DNA from: DATKDP01 sp035546335
GTDB lineage: Bacteria; Acidobacteriota; Thermoanaerobaculia; Gp7-AA8
DNA length: 60,279 nucleotides
Assembly: GCA_035546335.1 (NCBI GenBank)
Contig: DATKDP010000062.1
Location: 1-60,279 of the forward strand
Direction of reading: 5' to 3'
The notes under the pieces are model-generated. The model did not search any database. It worked only from the letters and a program-made list of their open reading frames with translations, and was not told the origin of the DNA. Numbering within the stretch: position 1 is the stretch's first letter; each line of letters opens with the position of its first letter. Position numbers and translations under genes: made by a program. Positions 1 to 8,568 of this stretch are shown piece by piece.

Positions 1-31
1 AGGTCCGCCAGCGATGGCGCGCCGTGAATTT

Positions 32-60
32 CGACAGACGCTCCACGATTCGGCTGATGT
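32..60 (+). other. Left window edge: no supported gene
   Basis: One frame reads NFDRRSTIRLM then a stop at 58-60. It could be the last residues of a gene that starts outside the window, but nothing identifies it. Confidence 0.2.
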
Positions 61-91
61 GAAAAGGGCGCTTTCGCTGCCCCACAGGATT

Positions 92-329
92 GCATCCTGA
101 AAGGATGCCTGGACCACAGCCGGTGGTGAGCGCGAAGCGCCACCACCGGAACGTGGTACGCAGCGCGAGTGTCAGCGGCAGCCCGGCAGGGCTGCCAGGA
201 AAGGGGCGAGCACTGTCACATTTGTCCGGCACCCCTGCCGGGGTGCCCGCGTTGCATGTCGGATCTCGCAAACCGGTGGTGGCGCTTCGCGCTCACCACC
301 GGCTGGAATCCTCGAACCCCTTCGGGGTA
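92..329. repeat. Array of six different palindromes
   Basis: This gene-free stretch holds six hairpins in a row: 92-108 (7-bp stem, GAA loop), 120-149 (CCGGTGGTG arm, inner GCGC-GAA-GCGC), 177-196 (GGCAGCCC stem, GGCA loop), 229-248 (GGCACCCC stem, TGCC loop), 274-303 (exact reverse complement of 120-149) and 317-329 (ACCCC stem, TTC loop). Part of the 274-303 unit and its CTGGAAT flank recur at 50173-50206. No convincing gene was found in 1-391. Three short open stretches at the left edge stop by about position 100. Confidence 0.85.
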
Positions 330-391
330 TGGGTGTGTAGCGCGCTCCCGCGTGAGGCGAAAAGGGGAGCGTCGCGCGTCCGATTGAAGCG

Positions 392-862
392 TCACGTCAC
401 ACGCCCGTGCCGGCGCTCGGCAACGGCCTTCAGCCGTCCCTGCTTGGTCGTGACGAACCATCTCATGTGCCGTTCGATGAAGAGTCGATCGGCGAGCCGT
501 CCCAGAACACCCACCGGGGAGCGCCATTCGAGCACGTCGCGCATCAACGTTCCGCCGTCGAGAGAATGAAACTCGTGAACGTGGCGGAGCCTCTGGAACG
601 CCCCTTCAACCATCTCGTCGACGAAACGGTGAGGAGGGTCGAGATCGGTGATTTTCGCCACGAATCTCTGCCTCAGACCGAAGTGTCGCCCTTCGAACGC
701 GACCAGGTCTCCGAGCTCGAGTCGTCCCCGCAATCTTCCCGGCTCCACGAGCCGCTCACCCGAAAACGCAGCCGTCTCCACATGCACTTCGACGTCGCGC
801 GCGAGATCGAAGCAGAGCGGCGGAGGCGCATCGATCCAGGTCTCGATCGTGACGGCACCCAT
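392..862 (-). CDS. SRPBCC (START/polyketide cyclase-like) ligand-binding protein
   Basis: 156 residues, the usual length of a single SRPBCC helix-grip domain. It opens with the typical first strand (VTIETWIDAPPPLCFDLARD) and has the later FVDEMVEGAFQRLRHVHEF and LEWRSPVG segments seen in cyclase/dehydratase-type members. The family binds small hydrophobic ligands in a central pocket; the ligand cannot be told from sequence. The ATG at 862 was chosen because the domain starts there; a longer open frame extends upstream but overlaps the promoter region of the next gene. The gene is divergent from the DUF4388 gene at 1047. No signal peptide or membrane segment is seen, so it is probably cytosolic. 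Confidence 0.75.
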   Translation of the reverse strand: MGAVTIETWIDAPPPLCFDLARDVEVHVETAAFSGERLVEPGRLRGRLELGDLVAFEGRHFGLRQRFVAKITDLDPPHRFVDEMVEGAFQRLRHVHEFHSLDGGTLMRDVLEWRSPVGVLGRLADRLFIERHMRWFVTTKQGRLKAVAERRHGRVT

Positions 863-1046
863 CGGAGGCGATGCTACCGGATGGGGCCATCCTGGGCAAG
901 ACGGCACGAGCGGCGTTGAACTTCCACGGATTTCTATGGAATGATCCCCTGGGTCACCGGGTACACTTTCCCGGAAGTCTTGCCCATGTTGGCGTCCCGG
1001 ATGGCCATGGACTTCGGAGAAGTCCGAGAAACGAGAGCACGAAAAC

Positions 1047-3464
1047 GTGTCCGACGAGGCTGACAAACCGATCATCGATCTCCACCGATACCTCGGCGGG
1101 CTGATTCCGCCTCTCGAGGTGGTCGAGGCACTGAACCTGCTCGTCGCTCTCCCTCCCGAGCTCCTCATGGGAGAGATCCAGGCCTGGGTTCGCGAGCAGC
1201 GCGAGGCGAATCCTGCAATTCCTGTTTCCGACTACTTCTTTCATGCGCTGCGAAAAATCCATCTCGCCGGAGAGTTGGAGCTCATCGATCGCGGCGATCT
1301 CGACCGTTTCCTCGACTGGCTGCTCCCTCTGGCCGTTGAATCGTCGCCTCACGAGGAGCGCGACCGTCTGCGAGAAAATCTCAGCGTCATCATGTATCGC
1401 GTCGCCGTCTCTCCGACCACCCCCGAGGCTCGGCATCAACCTGCTGCCCCTCCGTCTCCGATCGAGCCGGAATCGGAGAGTCAGCCGGCCACGCAAAGTC
1501 TCCACCGGTTCACGCTCATCGCCGATCGCCTCGCACGCGACACTTCAGCGGGGTACGTGGCACCGCAGCGGCAACTGCTTCGCGATCTCGCGCAGCTCGT
1601 TATCCTCGCCGCCGCCTCGGCGTCGAACTGGGCGGAGCTGCGCGACCTGATGATGAAGATTCCGCCATTGATCAACCCCAAGGAGGTGGGAAACATCTTT
1701 CAGCTTCTCGCGCGCGCATCGACCTCGTGGGAGGTCGACCTTCCGCAGCAACCGGGGCGCGAGAGTCCGATGGTCATGGCGGCGATGCAGAGGATCGTCG
1801 CGCTCAGCAGAGACGAGCTGGAGAGGGCAAAGCGATTTCGTGAGCTCCTCTTCGCCGCCGTCGACGAGTTCAACGCCGGATCGCTCTGGACGGCGGTCAT
1901 GATGTTGCGCCTGGCCGCCCTGATCCGATCCGATTCGACTCTCGACAAGGGTGTTGTCAACCGAATCTGCGACGAAGCGTCCGACGCGCTCGACGGCGAA
2001 CAGTTGCGCAGGTACGTCGCCAACAAGGGACGACACCAGTTGCTGCGAAAGGCGCTTCGCTTTTTTCCGTCGCTCAGCGCCGAGAAACTGCTCAACGCGC
2101 TGCGAGGTGAGAAGCTGCCCGAGAAGCGGCGCGCCATCCTCGCCATGATCGAGGCATGGGGGCCCGAGGGGCGGCAGGCGGCATTTCAGCGCCTGTTGCA
2201 GGAGCTCGACCGAGCAGGCGATGTCGACACCTGGTTTCTACGAAACACGGTCTTCCTGCTTCATCGGATCCGGCGCGAATCCGGCGACAGCGTCGACGAG
2301 GAGCTCGAGGTTCTGACCCGCGCCTCATCCCGCGAGCGCTCGATCTTCGTCGTGAAGGAAGCAGTAACCGCCCTTGGAAGCATCCAGACTGACGAGGCGA
2401 CGATGCTGCTCCTGGCACGACTTGCCGAATACGAAGCGCTGCTGCTTCGAGGCGACGAGTCACGAGGGCCGTATGCCGAGATCATCAAGGTTCTCGACCG
2501 GATCGCCGCTGCCCTTGCTCGGCACGCCACGCCCAAGGCAATCCGAGCCGTCGTCCGGCACGGGCTCAGAACGGACCTCGGGGACACGCGAGGGCGACTG
2601 TCGGTTCTCTCGCAGTTCGATCTTTCGTTCGACACCCAGAGTGTGGAGATGATGCTGGAAGCGATCCGAGCCGAACTGCCCGGCAAGATCCTCACGCGCG
2701 TTCTCTCCAAGAGCCACGACGCGACGCCAAAACTGATCGAAGCACTTTCGGGCACGAAGAGCGACGTCGTCGTCGAGTTTCTGACCGATCTCGCAGCGCG
2801 CTTCCCGCAGCAGGAGCTCGGACAGGCGGCAGCGGCCGCTTTGACAAAACCGAAAGGTGAAATCCCGCAGACGGGCAGCGATGCCCCGGTCGCTGCCGCG
2901 ATCAGCCCCGCCGGCGAGCTGGCGGCATACGGCCTCCCAGAGCTGATTCACTCTCTGAGTGAATTGCGCGCGAGCGGCGTCCTGACGATCACCGACAGCA
3001 AACGCAATACTGCCGGTCGCCTCGTCTTCGGCTCGGGCCAGATTCTGTCCGCCGAGACGGACAAACTGTGCGATGACGAAGCGTTCTTTCAGATGATCGA
3101 ACGTCCGGTCTCCGGTTTCTACGCCTTCGCCAGGCAGGAGGTCGCTGCCGGTACCGATCGCGCACTGCAGGCCGAGGCGACTGCCCTGCTGATCGAAGGA
3201 TTGGAGCGTTACGACCGGCTGGGCCTCACGACCGCACTCGTTCCTGATCACGCCGTATTCAAATGGGCGGGAGTCAAGCCGACACCACACCCGGAGGAGA
3301 AAGACCCTGCTGTGATGCGCGAAGTATGGGGGCGTGCAACCTCTGGAATGCCCGTCAGCGCATGGGAACAGGAGATCGTCGCGGACATGTATCGCGTCCG
3401 AAGACTCGTGGCGCACTGGCTGGAAGAAGGATCGCTCGAGCCGGCGCTTGCAGCCATGGCTTGA
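1047..3464 (+). CDS. HEAT-repeat-like protein with C-terminal DUF4388 (PATAN) domain
   Basis: 805 residues. The first 600 or so are helical and HEAT/Armadillo-like, with repeated Leu/Ala helices and no enzymatic motif. Residues about 625-730 resemble DUF4388: a helix of the LPELIHSLSELRASGVLTI type, then a GRLVFGSGQILSAET hairpin. DUF4388 is common in signalling and surface-motility proteins of environmental Gram-negatives, where it is thought to mediate protein contacts. A role in regulation or motility is inference only. The GTG start at 1047 gives MSDEADKPIIDLHRYLGG. No strong Shine-Dalgarno is seen. A macro-domain gene follows after 38 nt. Confidence 0.7.
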   Translation: MSDEADKPIIDLHRYLGGLIPPLEVVEALNLLVALPPELLMGEIQAWVREQREANPAIPVSDYFFHALRKIHLAGELELIDRGDLDRFLDWLLPLAVESSPHEERDRLRENLSVIMYRVAVSPTTPEARHQPAAPPSPIEPESESQPATQSLHRFTLIADRLARDTSAGYVAPQRQLLRDLAQLVILAAASASNWAELRDLMMKIPPLINPKEVGNIFQLLARASTSWEVDLPQQPGRESPMVMAAMQRIVALSRDELERAKRFRELLFAAVDEFNAGSLWTAVMMLRLAALIRSDSTLDKGVVNRICDEASDALDGEQLRRYVANKGRHQLLRKALRFFPSLSAEKLLNALRGEKLPEKRRAILAMIEAWGPEGRQAAFQRLLQELDRAGDVDTWFLRNTVFLLHRIRRESGDSVDEELEVLTRASSRERSIFVVKEAVTALGSIQTDEATMLLLARLAEYEALLLRGDESRGPYAEIIKVLDRIAAALARHATPKAIRAVVRHGLRTDLGDTRGRLSVLSQFDLSFDTQSVEMMLEAIRAELPGKILTRVLSKSHDATPKLIEALSGTKSDVVVEFLTDLAARFPQQELGQAAAAALTKPKGEIPQTGSDAPVAAAISPAGELAAYGLPELIHSLSELRASGVLTITDSKRNTAGRLVFGSGQILSAETDKLCDDEAFFQMIERPVSGFYAFARQEVAAGTDRALQAEATALLIEGLERYDRLGLTTALVPDHAVFKWAGVKPTPHPEEKDPAVMREVWGRATSGMPVSAWEQEIVADMYRVRRLVAHWLEEGSLEPALAAMA

Positions 3465-3502
3465 TGAGTGCTCGATGTTGACGAACCTCGCGGGGCCTGA
3501 TC

Positions 3503-4018
3503 ATGTCGAGAATGTTCGCTCAGCCGGGCGATATCACGCGGTTCGAGGGAGACGCGATCGTCAATGCAGCGAACGAATCGCTTCTCGGCGGCGGCGGTGT
3601 CGATGGTGCAATCCACCGTGCGGCAGGTCCGGCCCTTCTCGCCGAGTGCCGGCTGCTGGGCGGCTGCAGGACCGGCGAGGCGAAGATCACGCGCGGCTAC
3701 CGACTTCACGCAAAACACGTCATCCATACCGTTGGCCCGGTCTGGCAGGGTGGAAAGGAGGGCGAGCCTGCTCTGCTCGCCTCCTGCTATCACTCGAGTC
3801 TCGCGTTGTGTTTCGACCACGAGATTCGCAGCGTCGCGTTTCCTGCGATCAGTTGCGGCATCTACGGGTATCCGGTCGAGGACGCAGTGCGCGTGGCAGT
3901 CGCTGAAGTCGAAAGGTTTCTCGCTGACAGCGCTCTACCCGAGTCGGTCACCTTCGTCTGCTTCTCGGACGATGTTCTCGCCGCCTACCGGAGACTCGTC
4001 GACGTGCGCTCCTCGTAG
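3503..4018 (+). CDS. Macro-domain protein (O-acetyl-ADP-ribose deacetylase-like, YmdB type)
   Basis: 171 residues, a single macro domain. It shows the ADP-ribose-binding signatures QPGDITRFEGDAIVNAANES (about 7-26), the LLGGGGVDGAIHRAAG loop, ITRGYRLHAKHVIHTVGP, and PAISCGIYGYP. The conserved Asn-Ala-Ala-Asn and Gly-Gly-Gly-Val-Asp match active deacetylases of the YmdB/MacroD group. These remove acetyl from O-acetyl-ADP-ribose or ADP-ribose from acidic side chains in the cytosol. The stop codon (TAG at 4016-4018) lies inside a dispersed repeat unit (TCGTAGGAACGAAGC from 4013), so the native C-terminus may have been replaced by repeat insertion. Confidence 0.88.
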   Translation: MSRMFAQPGDITRFEGDAIVNAANESLLGGGGVDGAIHRAAGPALLAECRLLGGCRTGEAKITRGYRLHAKHVIHTVGPVWQGGKEGEPALLASCYHSSLALCFDHEIRSVAFPAISCGIYGYPVEDAVRVAVAEVERFLADSALPESVTFVCFSDDVLAAYRRLVDVRSS

Positions 4019-4040
4019 GAACGAAGCCTAGAAATGTGAC
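4013..4040. repeat. Relic of the MITE-like repeat (both outer ends, interior missing)
   Basis: The left-end sequence TCGTAGGAACGAAGC (one mismatch from the terminal inverted repeats at 21000 and 46517) is followed at 4031 by GAAATGTGAC. The same ten bases directly follow the right inverted repeat of the two full elements. This looks like a full element collapsed by internal deletion. Confidence 0.6.
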
Positions 4041-4051
4041 GAGCTCCGGTT

Positions 4052-4804
4052 TCAGGAGGCCGCCCGGTCGACGAGGACCGTCACGTCCGCGTGCATCCGG
4101 AGCGCTGAGGCCGGGAAGTCGGGTGAAGGGCGCTCGCGCGCGAGCCGGCGTGTCGCTTCCCGTTTCGCTTCGCCCGAGGCGAGGATCAGGATCGATCGCG
4201 ATGCGAGAATCGTCGCGATCCCCATGGTGATCGCCCGCTCCGGCACCCTCTCCCCTGGAAACTCCTCTGCATTTGCGCGCAGGGTCTCCTCGGCGAGATG
4301 CACGACCCGCGTTCGCGAATCGAAAGGCGAGCCCGGCTCGTTGAAGGCGATGTGTCCGTTGCTTCCGAGACCGAGAATGGTCAATCCGAGCCCTGCGGTG
4401 GCGGCGATCGCTCGCTCGTAGCGCTCGCACTCCTCCGCCAGAGCATGCTCGAGCGAAAGCTCGGGATTGCCCGCGAGAACCGCCGCGGCCGTCCCGTCGG
4501 GAATGTGGACGCGCGAGGGTTGGAGATCGACGTGATCGAGAAGATTGCGTTTCATGTAGGAGCAATAGCTCCCCGAGTGGGATGGAGGGATGCCGGCGTA
4601 CTCGTCGAGATTGAACGTGGTCACGTCACGAAAGCAGTGATATCTGCCGTGGCATGCTCGAACGACTTCTCGATACATCCCTTCCGGCGTTCTGCCTGTC
4701 GGCAGTCCGAGAACCAGATCGGGCGAGGTGCCGATGGCATCGAGCAGAATCGCCGCCGCCTCGCGGGAGAGCGCGTCATAGTCGTCGACGACGGTCCACT
4801 TCAT
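4052..4804 (-). CDS. nagB: Glucosamine-6-phosphate deaminase
   Basis: 250 residues, the family length. Converts glucosamine-6-phosphate to fructose-6-phosphate and ammonia, the last step of amino-sugar recovery. It has the phosphate-binding GLPTGRTP (33-40), NLDEY with the catalytic Asp (65-69), and GLGSNGHIAFNEP (145-157) with the catalytic His. The ATG at 4804 overlaps the nagA stop as ATGA, so the two are translationally coupled. It is the last gene of murQ-anmK-nagA-nagB, which takes MurNAc-6-phosphate, anhydro-MurNAc and GlcNAc-6-phosphate into glycolysis. Confidence 0.93.
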   Translation of the reverse strand: MKWTVVDDYDALSREAAAILLDAIGTSPDLVLGLPTGRTPEGMYREVVRACHGRYHCFRDVTTFNLDEYAGIPPSHSGSYCSYMKRNLLDHVDLQPSRVHIPDGTAAAVLAGNPELSLEHALAEECERYERAIAATAGLGLTILGLGSNGHIAFNEPGSPFDSRTRVVHLAEETLRANAEEFPGERVPERAITMGIATILASRSILILASGEAKREATRRLARERPSPDFPASALRMHADVTVLVDRAAS

Positions 4805-5937
4805 GCGAGCTCGAGCTCTTTCCCGTGGAGAATCATCCTGCGGATCTCGAATTTCTCCGACAGGACCAGCAGATCCGCCTCGTGACCCTCCCGGATTCGT
4901 CCTTTCCGGTCGCCGACCCCGGCAATCCTCGCCGGCGTTTCGGTCGCCATCGGCAGGACGATCTCGAGGGGGACGCCTGCAAGCTCCACCATGTTGCACA
5001 CCGCCTGCCGCATCGTGAGGGTGCTTCCGGCGAGCGTTCCGTCATCCAGCCGCGCCGCTCCGTCGCGAACCGTCACGCGGTAGTCGTAGAGATCGTAGAC
5101 GCCCTCGGGCATCCCGCTGGCTCGCATTGCATCGGTCACCAGCGCGAGCCGGCCGGCCATCAGCCGGGTCGCGAGCGCGAGCACCACGGGATGCACGTGG
5201 ATTCCGTCGGCGATCAGCTCCGCCGTCGCATCGGCACTCGTCAGCGCGGCGCCGACGACTCCCGGCTCGCGGTGATGGAGCGGCGTCATCGCGTTGAACA
5301 GGTGTGTGAAGTGCGAGGCCCCGAGATCCAGCGCCTCGGCGGCCTCTCCGAAGCTCGCATGGGTGTGACCGATCGAGAAGACGACCTGATGCCGGAACGA
5401 TTCGATCAGATTGCGCGCGCCGGCAATCTCGGGGGCGAGCGTCACCATCCAGCGCAGATCGGGTGCGAGCGCGAGAAGTCCCTTGAGCTCGAGGACGTCG
5501 GGCGCGCGGATGGAGGCCTGGTCCTGGGCCCCTGCGCTCTCGGCACTGATCCAGGGACCTTCGAGGTGAATGCCGACGATCTCGGCGATGTCCGGATCGA
5601 CCGCATGTTCGCTGATCGCCTCGACCGTTTTCCGGAGTCGTTCACGAGACGCCGAAAGGGTGGTTGCCATCACCGCGGCGGTTCCATCGCGCATATGGTG
5701 ACGGAGGATTGCCTCGATCGCTTCGGGGGAACCGTCCATGAAGTCGGACCCCGCACCACCGTGCACGTGCACGTCGATGAACGCGGGAACGATCAGCTCC
5801 TTCTGGTCCGATTCGGTCGCGGCTCGGTGAACACGCACTTCGTCGATCAGGCCGCCATCGGAATCGACGACGACCGAGACGTCGCCGAGGATCTCTCCCT
5901 CGACGAAGGCGCGCCCCCTCAAGTTGGTCCGGCTCAC
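4801..5937 (-). CDS. nagA: N-acetylglucosamine-6-phosphate deacetylase
   Basis: 378 residues, amidohydrolase superfamily. It removes acetate from GlcNAc-6-phosphate to give glucosamine-6-phosphate for NagB. Metal-site motifs are visible: DVHVHGG (55-61), HLEGPW (124-129), GHTHA (190-194), THLFNAM (211-217) and the catalytic Asp in VTDA (267-270). The start is a GTG at 5937 whose last bases overlap the anmK stop (GTGA). Its 3' end overlaps nagB by four bases. Cytosolic; part of peptidoglycan recycling. Confidence 0.94.
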   Translation of the reverse strand: MSRTNLRGRAFVEGEILGDVSVVVDSDGGLIDEVRVHRAATESDQKELIVPAFIDVHVHGGAGSDFMDGSPEAIEAILRHHMRDGTAAVMATTLSASRERLRKTVEAISEHAVDPDIAEIVGIHLEGPWISAESAGAQDQASIRAPDVLELKGLLALAPDLRWMVTLAPEIAGARNLIESFRHQVVFSIGHTHASFGEAAEALDLGASHFTHLFNAMTPLHHREPGVVGAALTSADATAELIADGIHVHPVVLALATRLMAGRLALVTDAMRASGMPEGVYDLYDYRVTVRDGAARLDDGTLAGSTLTMRQAVCNMVELAGVPLEIVLPMATETPARIAGVGDRKGRIREGHEADLLVLSEKFEIRRMILHGKELELA

Positions 5938-7121
5938 AGGTTGATCTTTCCGAGCACCGTTGGACGGCCTCCCGTCGCTCCCGGAACGTTGGTGCTCATT
6001 CCCATCACCGAGTCGTTGGCGATGATCGCAATCGCGATCGCTTCCTTGGCGCCGCTGTCGATTCCCAGATCTTCATGGCGCACGATTCTGACATCAGGCA
6101 GCAGCGTCCGGAGATGCGCGATGAGGTTCGGATTCGACGCTCCTCCACCCCCGAGAACGACCTCGTCGATCGACCCGCGCGGCTCCACGAAATCGTGGTA
6201 GGACCGCGCGATGCTGGTTGCGGTCAGGGCCGTCGCCGTGGCAATCAGATCCTCGAGCGCGATTCCCTGCGCCTCGGTCAGCATACGACGGACGAACTGC
6301 GCTCCGAAGTGCTCCCGTCCCGTCGTCTTCGGCGGCTGCTTGCTGAAGTAGGGATCCTCCATCCACGACTGGAGGATCTCCTCGCGGACCCGGCCGGACG
6401 CTGCGATCCGCCCGTCGACATCGTATTTCATCCTTCCGCCCGTGGCGACCTCCGCCAGCGCATCGATCACCATGTTCCCGGGCCCGGTGTCGAAGGCGAT
6501 GACGTCTTCGAGTCCGCCGCCAGGTGCAAGGTAGGTGACATTTCCGATGCCGCCGATGTTCTGAATGCAGCGTCCTAGAACAGGGTCGCGCAACAGGATC
6601 CAATCGGCGTACGCGATCAGCGGCGCACCATGACCACCGGCGGCGACGTCGCGCACGCGGAGATCGCCCACGGTGATGATTCCGGTGCGCTCGGCGATGA
6701 CGGCACTCTGACCGATGGCGAGGGTCGATCGTGTCTCGATCGGGTGGCCTACCCACGCGAGCTCGGTGTCGCGGCGGATCGGCTGAGGGTCGTGCCAGAC
6801 CGTCTGTCCCGCGGTCCCGATCAGGTCGATCTCCCCGGCGCCGAGCCCATTCTCATCCAGCAGCGTGGTGACGGCCGCGGCGAAGAGCTCGCCGAGAAGA
6901 AAGTCGAGATGACACAGCTCGCTGATCTTCGCCGAGGCGGGGTCGAAGAGGCGGAAGATCTCCGCGCGAATGTCGGGCGGAAATGGGTAGCTGCGAAAGG
7001 CGACGAGGCGCACGCGCGCCGATTCCCCGTGTCCCTCGATCTCGGTCAGCGCCGCGTCGATGCCGTCGACCGACGTTCCGGACATGATCCCGACGACGCG
7101 CCGGGCGGGCTTGCGGGTCAC
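5934..7121 (-). CDS. anmK: Anhydro-N-acetylmuramic acid kinase
   Basis: About 395 residues from the GTG at 7121. It cleaves the 1,6-anhydro ring of anhydro-MurNAc and phosphorylates it to MurNAc-6-phosphate, the substrate of MurQ. The ATP/sugar signature GIMSGTSVDGIDAAL sits at the N-terminus, with IGTAGQTVWHDP, IQNIGGIGNVTYL and FDTGPGNMVIDAL further on, all typical of AnmK. The GTG start 23 nt after the murQ stop was chosen because the family has only a few residues before MSGTS. The open frame continues upstream through murQ. The enzyme points to a Gram-negative cell-wall turnover pathway. Confidence 0.92.
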   Translation of the reverse strand: MTRKPARRVVGIMSGTSVDGIDAALTEIEGHGESARVRLVAFRSYPFPPDIRAEIFRLFDPASAKISELCHLDFLLGELFAAAVTTLLDENGLGAGEIDLIGTAGQTVWHDPQPIRRDTELAWVGHPIETRSTLAIGQSAVIAERTGIITVGDLRVRDVAAGGHGAPLIAYADWILLRDPVLGRCIQNIGGIGNVTYLAPGGGLEDVIAFDTGPGNMVIDALAEVATGGRMKYDVDGRIAASGRVREEILQSWMEDPYFSKQPPKTTGREHFGAQFVRRMLTEAQGIALEDLIATATALTATSIARSYHDFVEPRGSIDEVVLGGGGASNPNLIAHLRTLLPDVRIVRHEDLGIDSGAKEAIAIAIIANDSVMGMSTNVPGATGGRPTVLGKINL

Positions 7122-7144
7122 ATGAACGAGGCGGTCGAGACGAT

Positions 7145-8017
7145 TCAACGTTCGAGCACCTCCCGCAGGTTGCCTCCACCGCTCTCCAGGAGTCTTCGTG
7201 CGGCATCGGGAGCGACACCCTTGCTCGCCGCGACGATCGCTGTTTTCACATTCCAGTCGCAATCGGCGAGCGCACGAGCCGCCACCGCCCGGTCGACGGT
7301 GGCCACCCGCGAGACCATCATGATCGCCCGCTCGCGGAGCTTGGCATTCGTCGGAGGCATCTCGATCATCAGATTGTCGTGCACTTTTCCGAGAAGGATC
7401 ATCACCGCGGTGGAGATCGTGTTCAGGACCATCTTCTGGGCCGTTCCGCTCTTCATGCGCGTCGAGCCCTCGATGACTTCAGGACCGGTATCGACGACGA
7501 TCGGAATGTCACACTCGCGTGAAAGCGGCGAGCCGGCGGCCGATGTGATTCCGATCGTCAGGCAGCCGAGCATGTTCGCACGGCGAACGGCTGCCACTGT
7601 GAACGGCGTAGTGCCCGAAGCGGCGATGCCGACCAGAGAGTCCTCGGCCCTCACCAGGCGGGTCACTTCGGCGATCGCCTCCTCCTCTCGATCCTCGGCG
7701 CCTTCGACGGCGCGAACGAAGGCCTTTTGTCCCCCGGCCAGAATGACCTGAACCAGCTCGTCGTCGATGCCGAACGTCGGATTCAGCTCGGACGCGTCGA
7801 GCAGCGCGATTCGTCCGCTGGTTCCGGCACCGGCGTAGAACAGGCGCCCTCCGTGGCGCATTCGGTCGGCAATCGCCTCGACGGCCTGCGCGATCTTCGG
7901 AGATTCTGCGGCCACGACCTCGGCGATGCCGCGATTGGAATCGTTGATGACCTCCACCAGCTCGAGCGGCGGCATCGTGTCGAGAGGGGGGCCGGAGGAG
8001 TGAGATCCGGAGCTCAT
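7145..8017 (-). CDS. murQ: N-acetylmuramic acid 6-phosphate etherase
   Basis: 290 residues with a SIS domain. It splits the lactyl ether of MurNAc-6-phosphate to give GlcNAc-6-phosphate and D-lactate. YAGAGTSGRIALLDASELNPTFG (about 61-83) carries the sugar-phosphate loop and catalytic Glu. GIAASGTTPFTVAA and EGSTRMKSGTAQKM are also diagnostic. First gene of the four-gene recycling operon. The 95-nt gap to the divergent response-regulator gene must hold its promoter, but I could not assign one. Confidence 0.95.
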   Translation of the reverse strand: MSSGSHSSGPPLDTMPPLELVEVINDSNRGIAEVVAAESPKIAQAVEAIADRMRHGGRLFYAGAGTSGRIALLDASELNPTFGIDDELVQVILAGGQKAFVRAVEGAEDREEEAIAEVTRLVRAEDSLVGIAASGTTPFTVAAVRRANMLGCLTIGITSAAGSPLSRECDIPIVVDTGPEVIEGSTRMKSGTAQKMVLNTISTAVMILLGKVHDNLMIEMPPTNAKLRERAIMMVSRVATVDRAVAARALADCDWNVKTAIVAASKGVAPDAARRLLESGGGNLREVLER

Positions 8018-8112
8018 GGCTGGCTGTTCGTCTCCGTTTGCAAGAACCGCGACAGGAGAGGGACCTGGTCCGACATTCGCAATGGGGCAGACGACGGGGC
8101 GTTTGATTCCGA

Positions 8113-8502
8113 ATGGTACTTCACCCGCGAGGAAAACAAGTTCTGATCGCTGAAGACGACCAGGCGACCCGGCAGCTCATACGGATCGTCCTTGCGAACG
8201 AGGGATACCTGGTACGCGAAGCCGCAAACAGCATCGAGGCCTGTGACTCGTGCCTCATCGACCCTCCTGATCTCGCGATTCTCGATGTCCGCATGCCGCA
8301 GCGCGACGCCTGGGACGTGATGAGAATCCTGAAAGAGCGGGGGATGCTGGGCGGTTTTCCGATCATCGTCCTCTCCGCGTCGCTGAACGTGAGGGAGGAA
8401 GCGGAGGCCTTCGATGACGGGGTCTGCGTGATCATCTCCAAGCCCTTCGACATCGCGGAGCTGCTCGACGCCGTGGCGCGCTGTCTCGACGAGGCCGCGT
8501 GA
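8113..8502 (+). CDS. Single-domain response regulator (CheY-like)
   Basis: 129 residues, one receiver domain and no output domain. The acidic pocket is AEDD (13-16), the phospho-acceptor Asp58 lies in LAILDVRMPQ, the switch Ser in IIVLSAS, and the conserved Lys in ISKPFD. It would act through protein contacts in a phosphorelay. No kinase is adjacent. The ATG at 8113 places only ten residues before the first strand. Confidence 0.85.
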   Translation: MVLHPRGKQVLIAEDDQATRQLIRIVLANEGYLVREAANSIEACDSCLIDPPDLAILDVRMPQRDAWDVMRILKERGMLGGFPIIVLSASLNVREEAEAFDDGVCVIISKPFDIAELLDAVARCLDEAA

Positions 8503-8554
8503 GGCAGCCTGAGGGAAAACAACCTCGCCTGGGCCTGCGAATGAGAACTCGCGC

Positions 8555-8560
8555 TATCAT
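8555..8560 (+). promoter_or_regulatory. -10-like hexamer TATCAT before the UPF0158 gene
   Basis: TATCAT ends 8 nt before the ATG at 8569. Transcription starting 6-7 nt downstream would leave almost no leader. No convincing -35 box was seen. Confidence 0.4.
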
Positions 8561-8568
8561 CGGACGGT

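Noticed and set aside
90..569. Long open frames over the palindrome array (both strands)
   Set aside because: They run across hairpins and overlap the SRPBCC gene; no domain and Arg/Ser/Pro-rich composition typical of shadow frames in GC-rich DNA.
4654..6201. 515-residue plus-strand frame opposite nagA/nagB
   Set aside because: It is antisense to two well-supported enzymes and has no recognisable domain.
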